From Lysobacterales bacterium (lineage in GTDB: Bacteria > Pseudomonadota > Gammaproteobacteria > Xanthomonadales > SZUA-5), in the NCBI GenBank assembly GCA_022844165.1, contig JALHMH010000003.1, positions 1 through 64,000 of the forward strand: 64,000 nt of DNA, given 5' to 3'. Under the pieces are notes generated by a model. That model was not told the origin of the DNA. It was given only the letters and a program-made list of their open reading frames with translations, and searched no databases. Below, piece after piece: positions 16,999 to 24,939 of the stretch. Position numbers and translations under genes: made by a program. Each line of letters opens with the position of its first letter. Position 1 is the first letter of the stretch.

Positions 16999-17077
16999 CG
17001 AGATACATGGACGGGGTGAAGCGCTCTCGATGATTGACAAGCGGAAATCCGGGTACTAGCCTTTCGCTGTATCTCGC
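16999..17077. promoter_or_regulatory. Candidate divergent operator: inverted CGAGATACA / TGTATCTCG
   Basis: CGAGATACA (16999-17007) and TGTATCTCG (17069-17077) are perfect inverted copies 61 bp apart between the divergent HTH and 17184 genes. The right half-site starts 6 bp after a -10-like box. A natural binding site for the XRE regulator; binding is inferred. Confidence 0.5.
17034..17062 (+). promoter_or_regulatory. Sigma-70-like promoter for the 17184 operon
   Basis: TTGACA (17034-17039), 17-bp spacer, TAGCCT (17057-17062). Consensus -35, weak -10, correct spacing, placed between the two inverted half-sites. Confidence 0.5.
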
Positions 17078-17183
17078 TACACGACAAACCAAGGGAGCAT
17101 TGCCTTCAAACACTGACACCCGTTGTGCCTGATCTCGTGCTGTCCAGCTCCCGACTGCCAGTCCTTTGAAGGAACTCCCCGCA

Positions 17184-18410
17184 ATGAAGAAAACGTTTGT
17201 CGATGTGCTGCTCGAACTCCCAGTGGACGCCACGCTCCAGCAGCTCCTGACGGAGCACGCGCTGCCTGTGCCCCTGGGCTTCGCCTGGGACGACACCCCC
17301 GAAACCTCGCGTGCGCTGCTCGACTGCGTCCGCCAGTGGCCCGATATCGATGCCAAGGATCGCCTGGTCGGCGAACTGAATGCCTGCCTGCCTTTGGCTG
17401 ACGCACCGGGGCAGCAGGCCATCTTCCAAGTGGCCGCCGGTGGCGGAAGCGCCCTGATCGGCCTCGCGACCTGCAAGAGCGACCTGCATCGCGCCTTCTG
17501 GTTCTACCGGCACCATCCCGACCTGTTCCGCCACGCGCTGGATGCCGACTTCATCGAACGTCGTGGCAGCCAGGCCCAGCAACATGCGTTGAGTATCAAG
17601 CGCCATCCAAACATGACCAAGCCCGCGCTCGCGGCCTTCGGTCAGGCCGTCGCGAAGTTCTATCAGCGCATGCTGAGCTGCGGCGACGGCGTGGAGACCA
17701 CTATCTTCCAGCGCAGCCCCGGCGTGTTCCTGCTGACGACGCACGTCAAGGGCTTGGCGATGCTGCACCTCGAGTTCCAGGGCACGTCGCTGACGCGCCG
17801 CGTCGGCAACCCGAGCATCCACGGCATGCTGGAGTACTCCGAGAAGACGGGCGTGGTGCGTACGTTGATCAAGGGTGGCGCCGCCTACCACCAGATGCTG
17901 GCCAGCGAGTTCGCTACCCACCTGCTGGGCCAAGCCGTGGATGCCAAGCGCATCAAGCCGGAGAAACTCGACCTCACTCAGTTCCGTGCCGGCGTCGACT
18001 TCCCGCAGGCGATCAAGGACGGGTTCGTTGCCGTGCAACTCAAGCAGATCACGGTGCTGAGTCCGACCGGCAAGCTCAAGGTCGAAGCCACGGCGACGGC
18101 GATGGCTCAGCACCAGTCGGTCACCGAGTTGATGCAGGAAGAGATGTCGGCGCCCCTGGAAGGCGGCTGGACGGTGACCGCGGTGCAGATCAACCTGTAC
18201 TACCCGGGTGAGGCTGGCCGCAGGAACCGCGTGATCACCGCCGAGTTAACCAGCATGGGCCGGCTGCGGCTTCCGATGCGCGATCCCGTGATGAAGGCCA
18301 ACGTCGAGCGCTACCTCGTCGAGAAGGGAATCCTGGCGCGCGGCCAGACACTGGATGCGGACGACTTCCCGCATGTCGACGAGCAGCCGCAGTCGATGGT
18401 CGAGGGCTGA
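17184..18410 (+). CDS. Unrecognised protein of the HTH/ImmA module, first gene
   Basis: 408 residues from ATG at 17184 (MKKTFVDVLLELPVDATLQQ); an in-frame ATG at 17166 is possible. I recognise no family. It appears soluble, mixed alpha/beta, with no signal peptide, membrane helix or obvious nuclease or ATPase motif. Notable strings are QVAAGGGSALIGLATC, FWFYRHHPDLFRHALD, VFLLTTHVKGLAMLHLEF and WTVTAVQINLYYPGEAGRRN. It is separated by 3 bp from the zinc-ribbon gene downstream and transcribed divergently from the HTH/ImmA pair, so both are likely controlled by that regulator. The layout resembles a regulated accessory or defence cassette; that is inference. Confidence 0.7.
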   Translation: MKKTFVDVLLELPVDATLQQLLTEHALPVPLGFAWDDTPETSRALLDCVRQWPDIDAKDRLVGELNACLPLADAPGQQAIFQVAAGGGSALIGLATCKSDLHRAFWFYRHHPDLFRHALDADFIERRGSQAQQHALSIKRHPNMTKPALAAFGQAVAKFYQRMLSCGDGVETTIFQRSPGVFLLTTHVKGLAMLHLEFQGTSLTRRVGNPSIHGMLEYSEKTGVVRTLIKGGAAYHQMLASEFATHLLGQAVDAKRIKPEKLDLTQFRAGVDFPQAIKDGFVAVQLKQITVLSPTGKLKVEATATAMAQHQSVTELMQEEMSAPLEGGWTVTAVQINLYYPGEAGRRNRVITAELTSMGRLRLPMRDPVMKANVERYLVEKGILARGQTLDADDFPHVDEQPQSMVEG

Positions 18411-18413
18411 CCG

Positions 18414-19331
18414 TTGTCGGCGCATGCGGAGTGGGCGCTGGTGTGTCGTTTGTTCTCGACCGGCACGCCGGTGATGAGAATGCGGCTGTCGGAGAGCGAG
18501 GCTGCCTTGCTTCCCGGACTGACCAAGGCGGTGAAGCCAGCATCGATCAACGCCAACATCGTGCCGTGCCCTTACTGCGGGATGGCCGGTGGCGAAGTGC
18601 GGCGGGGTCGAGACGGTTGCCTGGAGTGCTGCTGCGTCGAGTGCGGGCCGGTCTCGGTCGATCCCGACGACCTCACGGCGTTCGCGCTCGACGATCAGTG
18701 GCTGCACAGAAAGCTGCGAGCGGCGCTGGATATCGATTCGGATGGCGGTTCGACGATGCTCACGGCGGGGGCTTGGATGCTCGGCAGCAGCGGCAAGACG
18801 CCTGTGGTGTTGACGCGCGACATCCCTCGGCTGTGGCGCGAAGCAGGACTGCTGGATCGAGTCCGGATCGCCAACGGCCCGGTGCGCGTGATCGCGCCAA
18901 CCCGGCAGATCTCGGCGGGTGTGCCAACAGATGCGGGCGTGGAGTGGCTGGCGCTGGAGGAACGGTTCCGGCTGCGCGGCGAAGTCGTTTCGTTTCTCGC
19001 GCCGCCAGGGGCTGCGATCACCCGGCGCAAGAACGACCCGGCGGCACCGGTGCATGGGCCGTTCTCAGGTGACTTTCGGCTCGTGTACTTGGACGGCGAA
19101 GACAACCCGCCGATTCGCTGCACGAAGGCTCAGTCAGAAGTGTTTCGCGCGCTGTGGGAGTTCGGAGGTCATGATCGACGAGCTGAGGATGTGAGGCGGC
19201 GCACTGGTCGCAGTACTACGAAGCCCATCGACCTGTTCAAGGCGCATCCCGAGCCCAAGCGCGCCTACGAGGCCTTGGTCGTGACCAACCAGAAGGAAGG
19301 CTTGTACCGCATGCCGTGCGCAGTCCGGTGA
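18414..19331 (+). CDS. Zinc-ribbon protein of the HTH/ImmA module, second gene
   Basis: 305 residues from TTG at 18414, 3 bp after the previous stop; a downstream ATG is possible. C52-P-Y-C55 and C74-V-E-C77 form a zinc ribbon, with extra cysteines (C69, C72, C73) between. A middle part reads VIAPTRQISAGVPTDAGVEW and LALEERFRLRGEVVSF, and the carboxy end has a basic helical segment (RRTGRSTTKPIDLF) that could bind nucleic acid. No family recognised. A decayed paralogue of the middle part lies at 21975-22113, so this gene type has existed at more than one site in the genome. Confidence 0.7.
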   Translation: MSAHAEWALVCRLFSTGTPVMRMRLSESEAALLPGLTKAVKPASINANIVPCPYCGMAGGEVRRGRDGCLECCCVECGPVSVDPDDLTAFALDDQWLHRKLRAALDIDSDGGSTMLTAGAWMLGSSGKTPVVLTRDIPRLWREAGLLDRVRIANGPVRVIAPTRQISAGVPTDAGVEWLALEERFRLRGEVVSFLAPPGAAITRRKNDPAAPVHGPFSGDFRLVYLDGEDNPPIRCTKAQSEVFRALWEFGGHDRRAEDVRRRTGRSTTKPIDLFKAHPEPKRAYEALVVTNQKEGLYRMPCAVR

Positions 19332-19351
19332 CTGCCGACCCTCCGTTCTCT

Positions 19352-19453
19352 CAACCCGATTGCTGCTCCAATCGTCCCTGCCAACCGCTCTTGGCGACAC
19401 CCGTTGCCCTCGGCAAAGGCCTTGGCCTCGGGCGTGAAATCGCCCGTGGTCAC
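19352..19453 (-). pseudogene. Possible relic of an Mrr-like restriction endonuclease carboxy end
   Basis: Minus strand reads MTTGDFTPEAKAFAEGN followed by unrelated sequence. The string T-x-G-x-F-T-x-x-A-x-x-F-A-x-G-x resembles the carboxy part of Mrr-type endonuclease domains, but too little remains to be sure. No other gene in 19332-19504. Confidence 0.35.
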
Positions 19454-19504
19454 TGCTGATCCCGCTCCGGAGTGAGTGACAGACTCCCGGATCGAATTGG
19501 AGGC

Positions 19505-20863
19505 TCAGTCGACTGACGCCGCTGCGACGCCGATTGGAAACTCGATGATGACCGCTAGCCCCGGCGACGCAGACATGAAGTGAAGTCGCGCGCCGTGCAA
19601 CTTCGCAATCGCGGCGACCAGGCTCAGCCCGAGGCCACTGCCGCTCGTCGCGCGCGCCGCGTCGGCGCGCACGAACGGCTTCGCAATCTCGGTCATGAGC
19701 TCGGCAGAGACACCTTTGCCGTTGTCGCGCACACTGCCGCGAAGCTGCGCGCCATCCGATTGCAGGCCGACAAGGATCACGCTGCCGGGCCCAGAATGGC
19801 GGATCGCGTTCTCGATGAGATTGGTGAAGATCTGCACGAGAAGCGCGCCATCCCCGGAAAGCACGAGACCTTCGGCGATTTCTGCAACCAGCTCCTGGCC
19901 AGCGTCCTGGGCGACGGCTGCGTAGTCTTCTACGAGCCGAGTCAGGCACGCGCTCAGGTCGACGCGCGTGAATCCCGCCTTGCGCGCACCTGACTGGATT
20001 TCCGCGATGCGGAGCAAGGCGGCGAAGGTCTCCTGGATGCTGTCTAGGATGGCGATGGCTTCTTGAACCGGGTGATCAGGCGCCGCCGCTGGGGATGCGG
20101 CAGCGAGATCTTCAAGCTTCAGGCGCAGCCGCCCCAGCGGTGTGCGCAGGTCGTGCGCGATATGGGTGCTCACCTGTTGCACATTGGCGACCAGTGATTC
20201 GATGCGATCGAGCATGCGATTGATCGTGGCGGCGAGTTGGTCAAATTCATCGCCGCTGCCGGTGCGGCTGATGCGCTCCGACAGCCAGCCCTCGCCAATG
20301 CGCTCGGCAGTGCGGCTCAACCGGTTGATCTCAGCCAGAAAGCGCCGGCCGAGCCAGAGGCCACCGCCGGTGCCGAGAACCAGCGTTAGCGCCAGGGCCA
20401 GCAACACGCGGTTGCGCATCGCCTCGCCGAGCTCGCGCTCCGGCGTCAGCTCGGCGGCCACCAGCAGCAGGTAGCCGTCATTGAGCGGGCTGCCTTTGAT
20501 CAGGAGGTCAGCCTGGTCGACGCGCGCGATACGCTGCCAGCCGGCAACAGCAGCCGGGAGCTCGTCGAAGATGCCGCGCCCGTCGGCACTGAGCACGCGG
20601 TAGAAGAGGCGCGCACCCGGATGGTTCTGAGTGCGCTCGCGAATGTCATGGCGCAGCTCTTCGAGGCCATCGTCGCGGTAGTCGCCGAGCAACTGCGCGG
20701 TTTCCGCCTCGATGTGATTGCGCGCCTGGTCTTCGAGCGAGCTGCGGATGGTCAGGAACAACAGCAGCGCGAGCGCCGCCACCGACAGGCTGAAGAGCAG
20801 GGTGTACCACGCGAGAAAGCGAAAGCCGGCACTGGCGAGCAGCTTAGCGCGCATCGAGTACAT
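19505..20863 (-). CDS. Two-component sensor histidine kinase
   Basis: 452 residues. Two membrane helices (about 15-38 and 152-172) bracket a periplasmic domain of about 110 residues, then HAMP, dimerisation helix with H237 (STHIAHDLRTPLGRL) and the catalytic domain: N box NLIENAIRHS, G1 DNGKGV, G2 GSGLGLS. It overlaps the regulator gene by 20 bp (or 11 bp if the second ATG is used), so the two proteins are coupled partners. With an upstream PepSY protein the set resembles QseBC/PmrAB-like or metal/peptide-stress systems of Lysobacterales; the stimulus is not determinable. Confidence 0.92.
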   Translation of the reverse strand: MYSMRAKLLASAGFRFLAWYTLLFSLSVAALALLLFLTIRSSLEDQARNHIEAETAQLLGDYRDDGLEELRHDIRERTQNHPGARLFYRVLSADGRGIFDELPAAVAGWQRIARVDQADLLIKGSPLNDGYLLLVAAELTPERELGEAMRNRVLLALALTLVLGTGGGLWLGRRFLAEINRLSRTAERIGEGWLSERISRTGSGDEFDQLAATINRMLDRIESLVANVQQVSTHIAHDLRTPLGRLRLKLEDLAAASPAAAPDHPVQEAIAILDSIQETFAALLRIAEIQSGARKAGFTRVDLSACLTRLVEDYAAVAQDAGQELVAEIAEGLVLSGDGALLVQIFTNLIENAIRHSGPGSVILVGLQSDGAQLRGSVRDNGKGVSAELMTEIAKPFVRADAARATSGSGLGLSLVAAIAKLHGARLHFMSASPGLAVIIEFPIGVAAASVD

Positions 20864-21515
20864 AGCCCGATCCGCGTACCGTGCGGATGCGTTCGCTGCT
20901 GAAGCCGCGATCGATTTTCGAGCGCAGTCGACTGATGTGCGTCTCGACGATATTGGTCTTGGGGTCGAAGTGGAAATTCCACACCGATTCCAACAGCATC
21001 GTGCGCGTCACGACGCGGTCGGCGTTTCGCAACAGGAACTCGAGTAGCCGGAATTCCGTCGGCTGCAGATCGATCTCCTGCCCCGCGCGGCTGACCCTGC
21101 GCTTGATCAGGTCCATGATGATGTCACCGGCGTGCAGCTTGTCCTGGCTCGCAAGTGGCGGGCGCCGGCCCAATGACTGCACACGAGCGAGCAACTCAGC
21201 AAAGGCAAACGGCTTGACCAGGTAGTCGTCGCCACCCGCCTCGAACCCTTGCACCTTGTCGCCGATGCCGCCCATGGCAGTGAGCAGCAGCACTGGCGTA
21301 CCGATTGCACTCGCGCGCAGCGCCTTCAACAAGGCCAGCCCGTCCAGCTTCGGCAACATGCGATCGACGATCAGCGCGTCGTAAGCATCGCCGATTGCCA
21401 ACATGAGGCCTTCGTGGCCATCGCTGGCCAGATCGACACTATGGCCGTGCTCCCGCAAACCGCGGGCGACGTAGCTCGCCGTTTCGCAATCGTCTTCGAT
21501 TAGCAGAATTTTCAT
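20844..21515 (-). CDS. OmpR/PhoB-family response regulator
   Basis: 223 residues. Receiver domain with acidic pocket E8-D9, phospho-acceptor D51 in LIVDRMLP and conserved K in DDYLVKPF. The winged-helix DNA-binding domain carries TEFRLLEFLLRNADRVVTR, then ETHISRLRSKID and VRGSGYVLD. It activates or represses target promoters when phosphorylated by the overlapping kinase gene. Preceded by a 60-bp gap containing a 9-bp stem hairpin. Confidence 0.93.
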   Translation of the reverse strand: MKILLIEDDCETASYVARGLREHGHSVDLASDGHEGLMLAIGDAYDALIVDRMLPKLDGLALLKALRASAIGTPVLLLTAMGGIGDKVQGFEAGGDDYLVKPFAFAELLARVQSLGRRPPLASQDKLHAGDIIMDLIKRRVSRAGQEIDLQPTEFRLLEFLLRNADRVVTRTMLLESVWNFHFDPKTNIVETHISRLRSKIDRGFSSERIRTVRGSGYVLDAR

Positions 21516-21529
21516 GCTGTCTCCGAGCG

Positions 21530-21555
21530 CTGCGGGAGGCTTGCGACTCCCGCAG
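21530..21555 (-). terminator. Hairpin between the PepSY gene and the response regulator gene
   Basis: CTGCGGGAG (21530-21538) and CTCCCGCAG (21547-21555), perfect 9-bp stem with 8-nt loop. No U-run follows, so partial termination or mRNA stabilisation is more likely than complete termination. It would let PepSY be made in excess of the regulator. Confidence 0.5.
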
Positions 21556-21575
21556 CAGTATCGGACCCGTTTGGA

Positions 21576-21878
21576 TCAGTCGTCGATGTCTTCGCGAGCG
21601 CCGATCACAGCGCCGCTGATGCCATCCACCGCAACATCGAACACGCGCTCGCCGACCACCACGCTGACCTCATAGGCGGGCTTGAAGCTGTCGTCATCGA
21701 GGCTCGCCTCGATCGCACGCCCGCCTTGGTGGTTTTCAGCTGCAGCAATCGCCTGCGTGAGACTGATGCTGGTTTGTTCGAGCAGACGGATGTCGCCCTT
21801 GTCCGCGGCAACCGCGGCGACCGAAACGCCACCAGCCAGCAGGGCAACGATGAAACCAAGTTTGTAGTTGAGGTTCAT
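21576..21878 (-). CDS. PepSY-domain periplasmic protein
   Basis: 100 residues. Signal peptide (MNLNYKLGFIVALLAGGVSVAAVAA) and one PepSY domain: ISLTQAIAAAENHQGGRAIE, YEVSVVVGERVFDVAVDGISG. GGAAG lies upstream of the ATG. Small PepSY proteins next to two-component genes in this group are thought to modulate the sensor in the periplasm. It is the first gene of the PepSY, regulator, kinase operon. Confidence 0.88.
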   Translation of the reverse strand: MNLNYKLGFIVALLAGGVSVAAVAADKGDIRLLEQTSISLTQAIAAAENHQGGRAIEASLDDDSFKPAYEVSVVVGERVFDVAVDGISGAVIGAREDIDD

Positions 21879-21974
21879 GGGTCAACTTCCTTTTGGACAG
21901 GCACACTGCCTGGGTGCTGACCTTTCTACCCGGTCAACGTCGAATTCCGATGTCCGCTCCTATACAGCTTCACA

Positions 21975-22113
21975 ATGTTCGGGCCGATACGCCAGATCGC
22001 AGCCGGCCCGCCGATGGATGGGGGCATGGAGTACGTGGCGCTGGAGGAGCGATTCCACCTGCGAGCCGATGTTGTCTCGTTCATTGGCGCACCCGGGGCC
22101 GGCGTACCGCGAC
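21975..22113 (+). pseudogene. Relic of a paralogue of the zinc-ribbon protein gene
   Basis: Reads FGPIRQIAAGPPMDGGMEYV and ALEERFHLRADVVSF then IGAPGAGVPRRQN. This matches residues about 160-210 of the 18414 protein (TRQISAGVPTDAGVEWLALE and so on) at about 60 percent. Both ends are lost. The rest of 21879-22287 holds only repeats and the 5' end of a RAYT-like element. Confidence 0.75.
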
Positions 22114-22115
22114 GT

Positions 22116-22161
22116 CAGAATCGCGGACAGCCACGGTGCAGAATCGCGGACAGCCACGGTG
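22116..22161. repeat. 23-bp tandem duplication
   Basis: CAGAATCGCGGACAGCCACG plus GTG twice in a row (22116-22138, 22139-22161), joined to the end of the paralogue relic and followed by a partial third copy. Confidence 0.75.
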
Positions 22162-22213
22162 GCGGAATCGCAGCCACGCGGCGAACCACCCTAGGGAGCC
22201 GGATCACGTTCGC

Positions 22214-22287
22214 TGTCAGAAAATTCCGACACAACTTTCAGCGTTTGCCTGACAGACAAACGCATTGGTGATCGCCATGATCGCCGC
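22214..22287 (+). repeat. RAYT-like element 5' terminal region
   Basis: Palindrome TGTCAGAAAATTCCGACA (22214-22231), one mismatch between arms, followed by the conserved leader with TTTCAGCG and ACAGACAA up to the ATG. The preceding CCGGATCACGTTCGC is also shared with the copy at 10319. Confidence 0.75.
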
Positions 22288-23274
22288 ATGACCCAAGCCC
22301 GCCACCTCACCGTCGCCGAAGGCCAGCAAGCCTTCTACCACTGCGTTACGCGCTGCGTGCGGCGCGCGTGGCTGTGCGGCATTGATCCGATCACGGGAGT
22401 GGACTACGAGCACCGCAAGCCGATGATCGCGGCGCGCATCCTGCAATTGGCTCGGATTTTTGCGGTCGATGTTTACAGCTATGCCGTGATGAGCAACCAC
22501 TTGCACGTGGTGCTGTCGATTGAACCGACCGCCGCGCGCGATTGGTCTGATGAGGAAGTTGCCCGGCGCTGGGTGCAATTGTTCCCGGCGCGCGAGGCGG
22601 AGCAGAACACGGCGAAAATCATCTCGTTGCGCGCAGACAAAGCTGCACTTGAGGTCCGCCGCGGTCGGCTCACGGATCTTTCGTGGTTTATGCGCTGTCT
22701 CGACGAGCACATCGCGCGCAAGGCGAACGCCGAGGATGACGTGACGGGGCGCTTCTGGGAGGGCCGATTTAAATCTCAGTTGCTTGAAGATGAAGCAGCG
22801 CTTGCCGCGGCGATGGCGTACGTCGACCTCAATCCGGTTCGAGCCGGGATCGCCGACAGCATCGAGAGCAGCGATCACACCAGCGTCCAGGTGCGTGCCG
22901 AGGAACTGCGCAAAGATCCCAGCAAAGCGGACAAGCAAATCCAACCCATTGCCGGCGTTCGGCTTGGATTGGATATGTTGAAAGACAAAGCCCTCGCCAG
23001 ACTGGCGATGAGCAATCGCCAGTACATTGAGCTGGTCGACTACACCGGCCGCCAACTCAAGCCCGGCAAACGCGGCAAGATCGACGAGCGAGCGCCGACG
23101 GCGTTAAGCAAACTCGGACTCGACACCAACTACTGGACCGCGCACGTCAAAGGCGTCGGCTCAGGTTACTGGCGCTTCGTTGCCAGCGTGGAAGCACTCG
23201 AAGCCAAGGCAGCGCAGTGGAAACGGAAGTGGCTCAAAGGCATCGGCTACGCCCGGAGCCTCGTGACCGGCTGA
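22288..23274 (+). CDS. Y1_Tnp / RAYT-like transposase, copy 3
   Basis: 328 residues (MTQARHLTVAEGQQAFYHC). HUH motif SNHLHVVL, LDEHIARKAN with H at the putative Tyr position, GRFWEGRFK, AYVDLNPVRAG. Differences from copies 1 and 2 are mostly conservative and cluster at about residues 118-135. This element is the best preserved: 5' palindrome at 22214, full 3' hairpin at 23361-23384, total about 1.2 kb. It has landed next to the zinc-ribbon relic and the nuclease gene. Confidence 0.87.
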   Translation: MTQARHLTVAEGQQAFYHCVTRCVRRAWLCGIDPITGVDYEHRKPMIAARILQLARIFAVDVYSYAVMSNHLHVVLSIEPTAARDWSDEEVARRWVQLFPAREAEQNTAKIISLRADKAALEVRRGRLTDLSWFMRCLDEHIARKANAEDDVTGRFWEGRFKSQLLEDEAALAAAMAYVDLNPVRAGIADSIESSDHTSVQVRAEELRKDPSKADKQIQPIAGVRLGLDMLKDKALARLAMSNRQYIELVDYTGRQLKPGKRGKIDERAPTALSKLGLDTNYWTAHVKGVGSGYWRFVASVEALEAKAAQWKRKWLKGIGYARSLVTG

Positions 23275-23423
23275 GAAACTTACATGGGATTCTTGGCGCC
23301 GCTGGCGTCTGGGGGCGTTGGTCGCGCGCCGAAAATCATCCCGGTTCGAATCTTGAGTCCAGACGTCTAGACGTTTGCACGTCTAACAGGTTCGCATGAA
23401 GAAACAGAAACTGGATGTCCGCG
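23275..23423 (+). repeat. RAYT-like element 3' terminal region with hairpin
   Basis: Inverse complement of 336-488: AGACGTCT (23361-23368), AGACGTTTGCACGTCT after it, then CTGGATGTCCGCG. The remaining 23424-23670 contains no recognisable gene. Confidence 0.75.
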
Positions 23424-23670
23424 TTGTTGCCCCAAATCAGCGCAAATCGCCCCACGTCGATCCCGCAACATCCAACCGCGACGATACCGCCACCCATGAC
23501 ATCGAATTCGACCGATGTCGCGACGACACCCTCCAAAAGCTATTTCCTTGGGCGTGACAGACGCCACGCAGGGGCTCGTCCAACAAACGCTTCAGATCGC
23601 GGCTGCGCGCGATCTAAGCTTATTCGTTAAGCATCAGGGCTGCTAGCGGCCAACTGCATTCCAACCAGGT

Positions 23671-24939
23671 CTACCGCTTCTTCGCAGCTCGCTCGGGCAC
23701 TACGTAGAGGTTGAATGCAAAGACGTGGACTGTGACCTCTCGGCCAGCGTCCTCCTGCGATTGGAAGACGAAACGCCACTCGCCTGTCCGACCCGCGTTC
23801 ATGGCGCGCAGAAACTTCGGATGTGCTCGAAGCGACGCTTCGATCGTGGTTTGTATACCGGAGAATCCGGCAACGTCCTTGTTGAAAATCAGCAATGCTG
23901 CCTTGCAGTCGCGCCATGTCACATAGCCAAGCAACTGAGTCAGCGCGTCGAGCAAGACTTTTTCACCTCCCCACAGCTTGCACTCTGCCACGAACGCAGA
24001 TCGAGACTCTTCCTCAAGCCGGACATCAGTCTTGCCGTACTTCCGAAAAGTCTCGCCGGTGGCCTTACCTTCAAACACTACGTTTATGTGCGAAAGAATG
24101 TTATCGCGCAGCCCTTCTTCGCCGAGCGGAGCGTAGGTCTGAGGAGTTCCTTCGAAGGACGCTCCCGCGTGGCGAATGATTGCCAGCAGTTCCTCGTACG
24201 TCTCACTTGTGATTGCAGGTTCCGGCTTATAGCCCGCGGCTGGCGGGCGGGGTAGCGGGCGCACTATGCGCTTTGCGACCTCAATGGGCTTGAACTCAGG
24301 CATGCCTGACTTCTTCACCATCGGGATGTTGAATGCAGAAGTCAAGCCGTGCAGCTTCTCGATCTCGGCGCGGCGGTGTTCGATGGCCGACCGAAGTTCA
24401 CCGGGGATACGGTTGTGATGCTGATCCAGCAGTTGCTTCTGCGATGCAATCAGCTGGCGGATACCGCTGAGAGATGACTCAAGTTCTTGTTTGTATCGTT
24501 CTGGCTCGGTATTGCTGGTGTTTGTGAACGACAGCGTTAGCATCGAACGGCGTGAATCAATTTCCCCGCGAGGCATGACGCTTATCCACATGTTTGGGCG
24601 GAGTTTCCAGAGGCTATGGTCACCTGCAAACGGGATGTAGAAGGTCAAACGGTGCCCCGTCGTGTGCACGCGTCCGCCGCGTCCCATGTCGTAATCAAAA
24701 CGCCCAGTGACGTCAACCTGCGTCTCGGCGTGGTCCATCTGCATCTGCTCTTCATGTAGCACGAGCGGTTCAATGACGAGAGGTGAGCTCAGGTGTTCTA
24801 TAAGTGTCTCGACGGATGTTGCCAGGAACTGCTCGCGAGGAATGTTGTGCACCGATGCTTTGATGCCGCTGAGCTTGTTGTCCAGTGCAGAGCTCAGGTC
24901 ACCGTCGCTGAACAGTTGATTGGCGCTAGTTCCTCGCAC
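23671..24939 (-). CDS. Putative PD-(D/E)XK-fold nuclease with large amino-terminal domain
   Basis: 422 residues from GTG at 24939, seven bases after GGGAGAG. Residues about 1-240 are a domain of unknown function with a helical stretch near 145-200. Residues about 245-365 fit the restriction-endonuclease fold: E275 in GEEGLRDNIL, D305 in GKTDVRL, then E319-C-K321 in FVAECKLWGG, followed by QLLGYVTWRDCKAALLIFNKD, a pattern I know from uncharacterised proteins with E-C-K-x-W. The D-x(13)-E-x-K spacing is right for catalysis. No methyltransferase or helicase partner lies beside it, so it is not a complete restriction system. It may be a solitary defence effector; inference. Confidence 0.7.
   Translation of the reverse strand: MRGTSANQLFSDGDLSSALDNKLSGIKASVHNIPREQFLATSVETLIEHLSSPLVIEPLVLHEEQMQMDHAETQVDVTGRFDYDMGRGGRVHTTGHRLTFYIPFAGDHSLWKLRPNMWISVMPRGEIDSRRSMLTLSFTNTSNTEPERYKQELESSLSGIRQLIASQKQLLDQHHNRIPGELRSAIEHRRAEIEKLHGLTSAFNIPMVKKSGMPEFKPIEVAKRIVRPLPRPPAAGYKPEPAITSETYEELLAIIRHAGASFEGTPQTYAPLGEEGLRDNILSHINVVFEGKATGETFRKYGKTDVRLEEESRSAFVAECKLWGGEKVLLDALTQLLGYVTWRDCKAALLIFNKDVAGFSGIQTTIEASLRAHPKFLRAMNAGRTGEWRFVFQSQEDAGREVTVHVFAFNLYVVPERAAKKR

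Noticed and set aside
23336..23362. GGTTCGAATC resembling a tRNA T-loop
   Set aside because: No matching T-stem, anticodon arm or CCA end; it is part of the repeated element 3' region.
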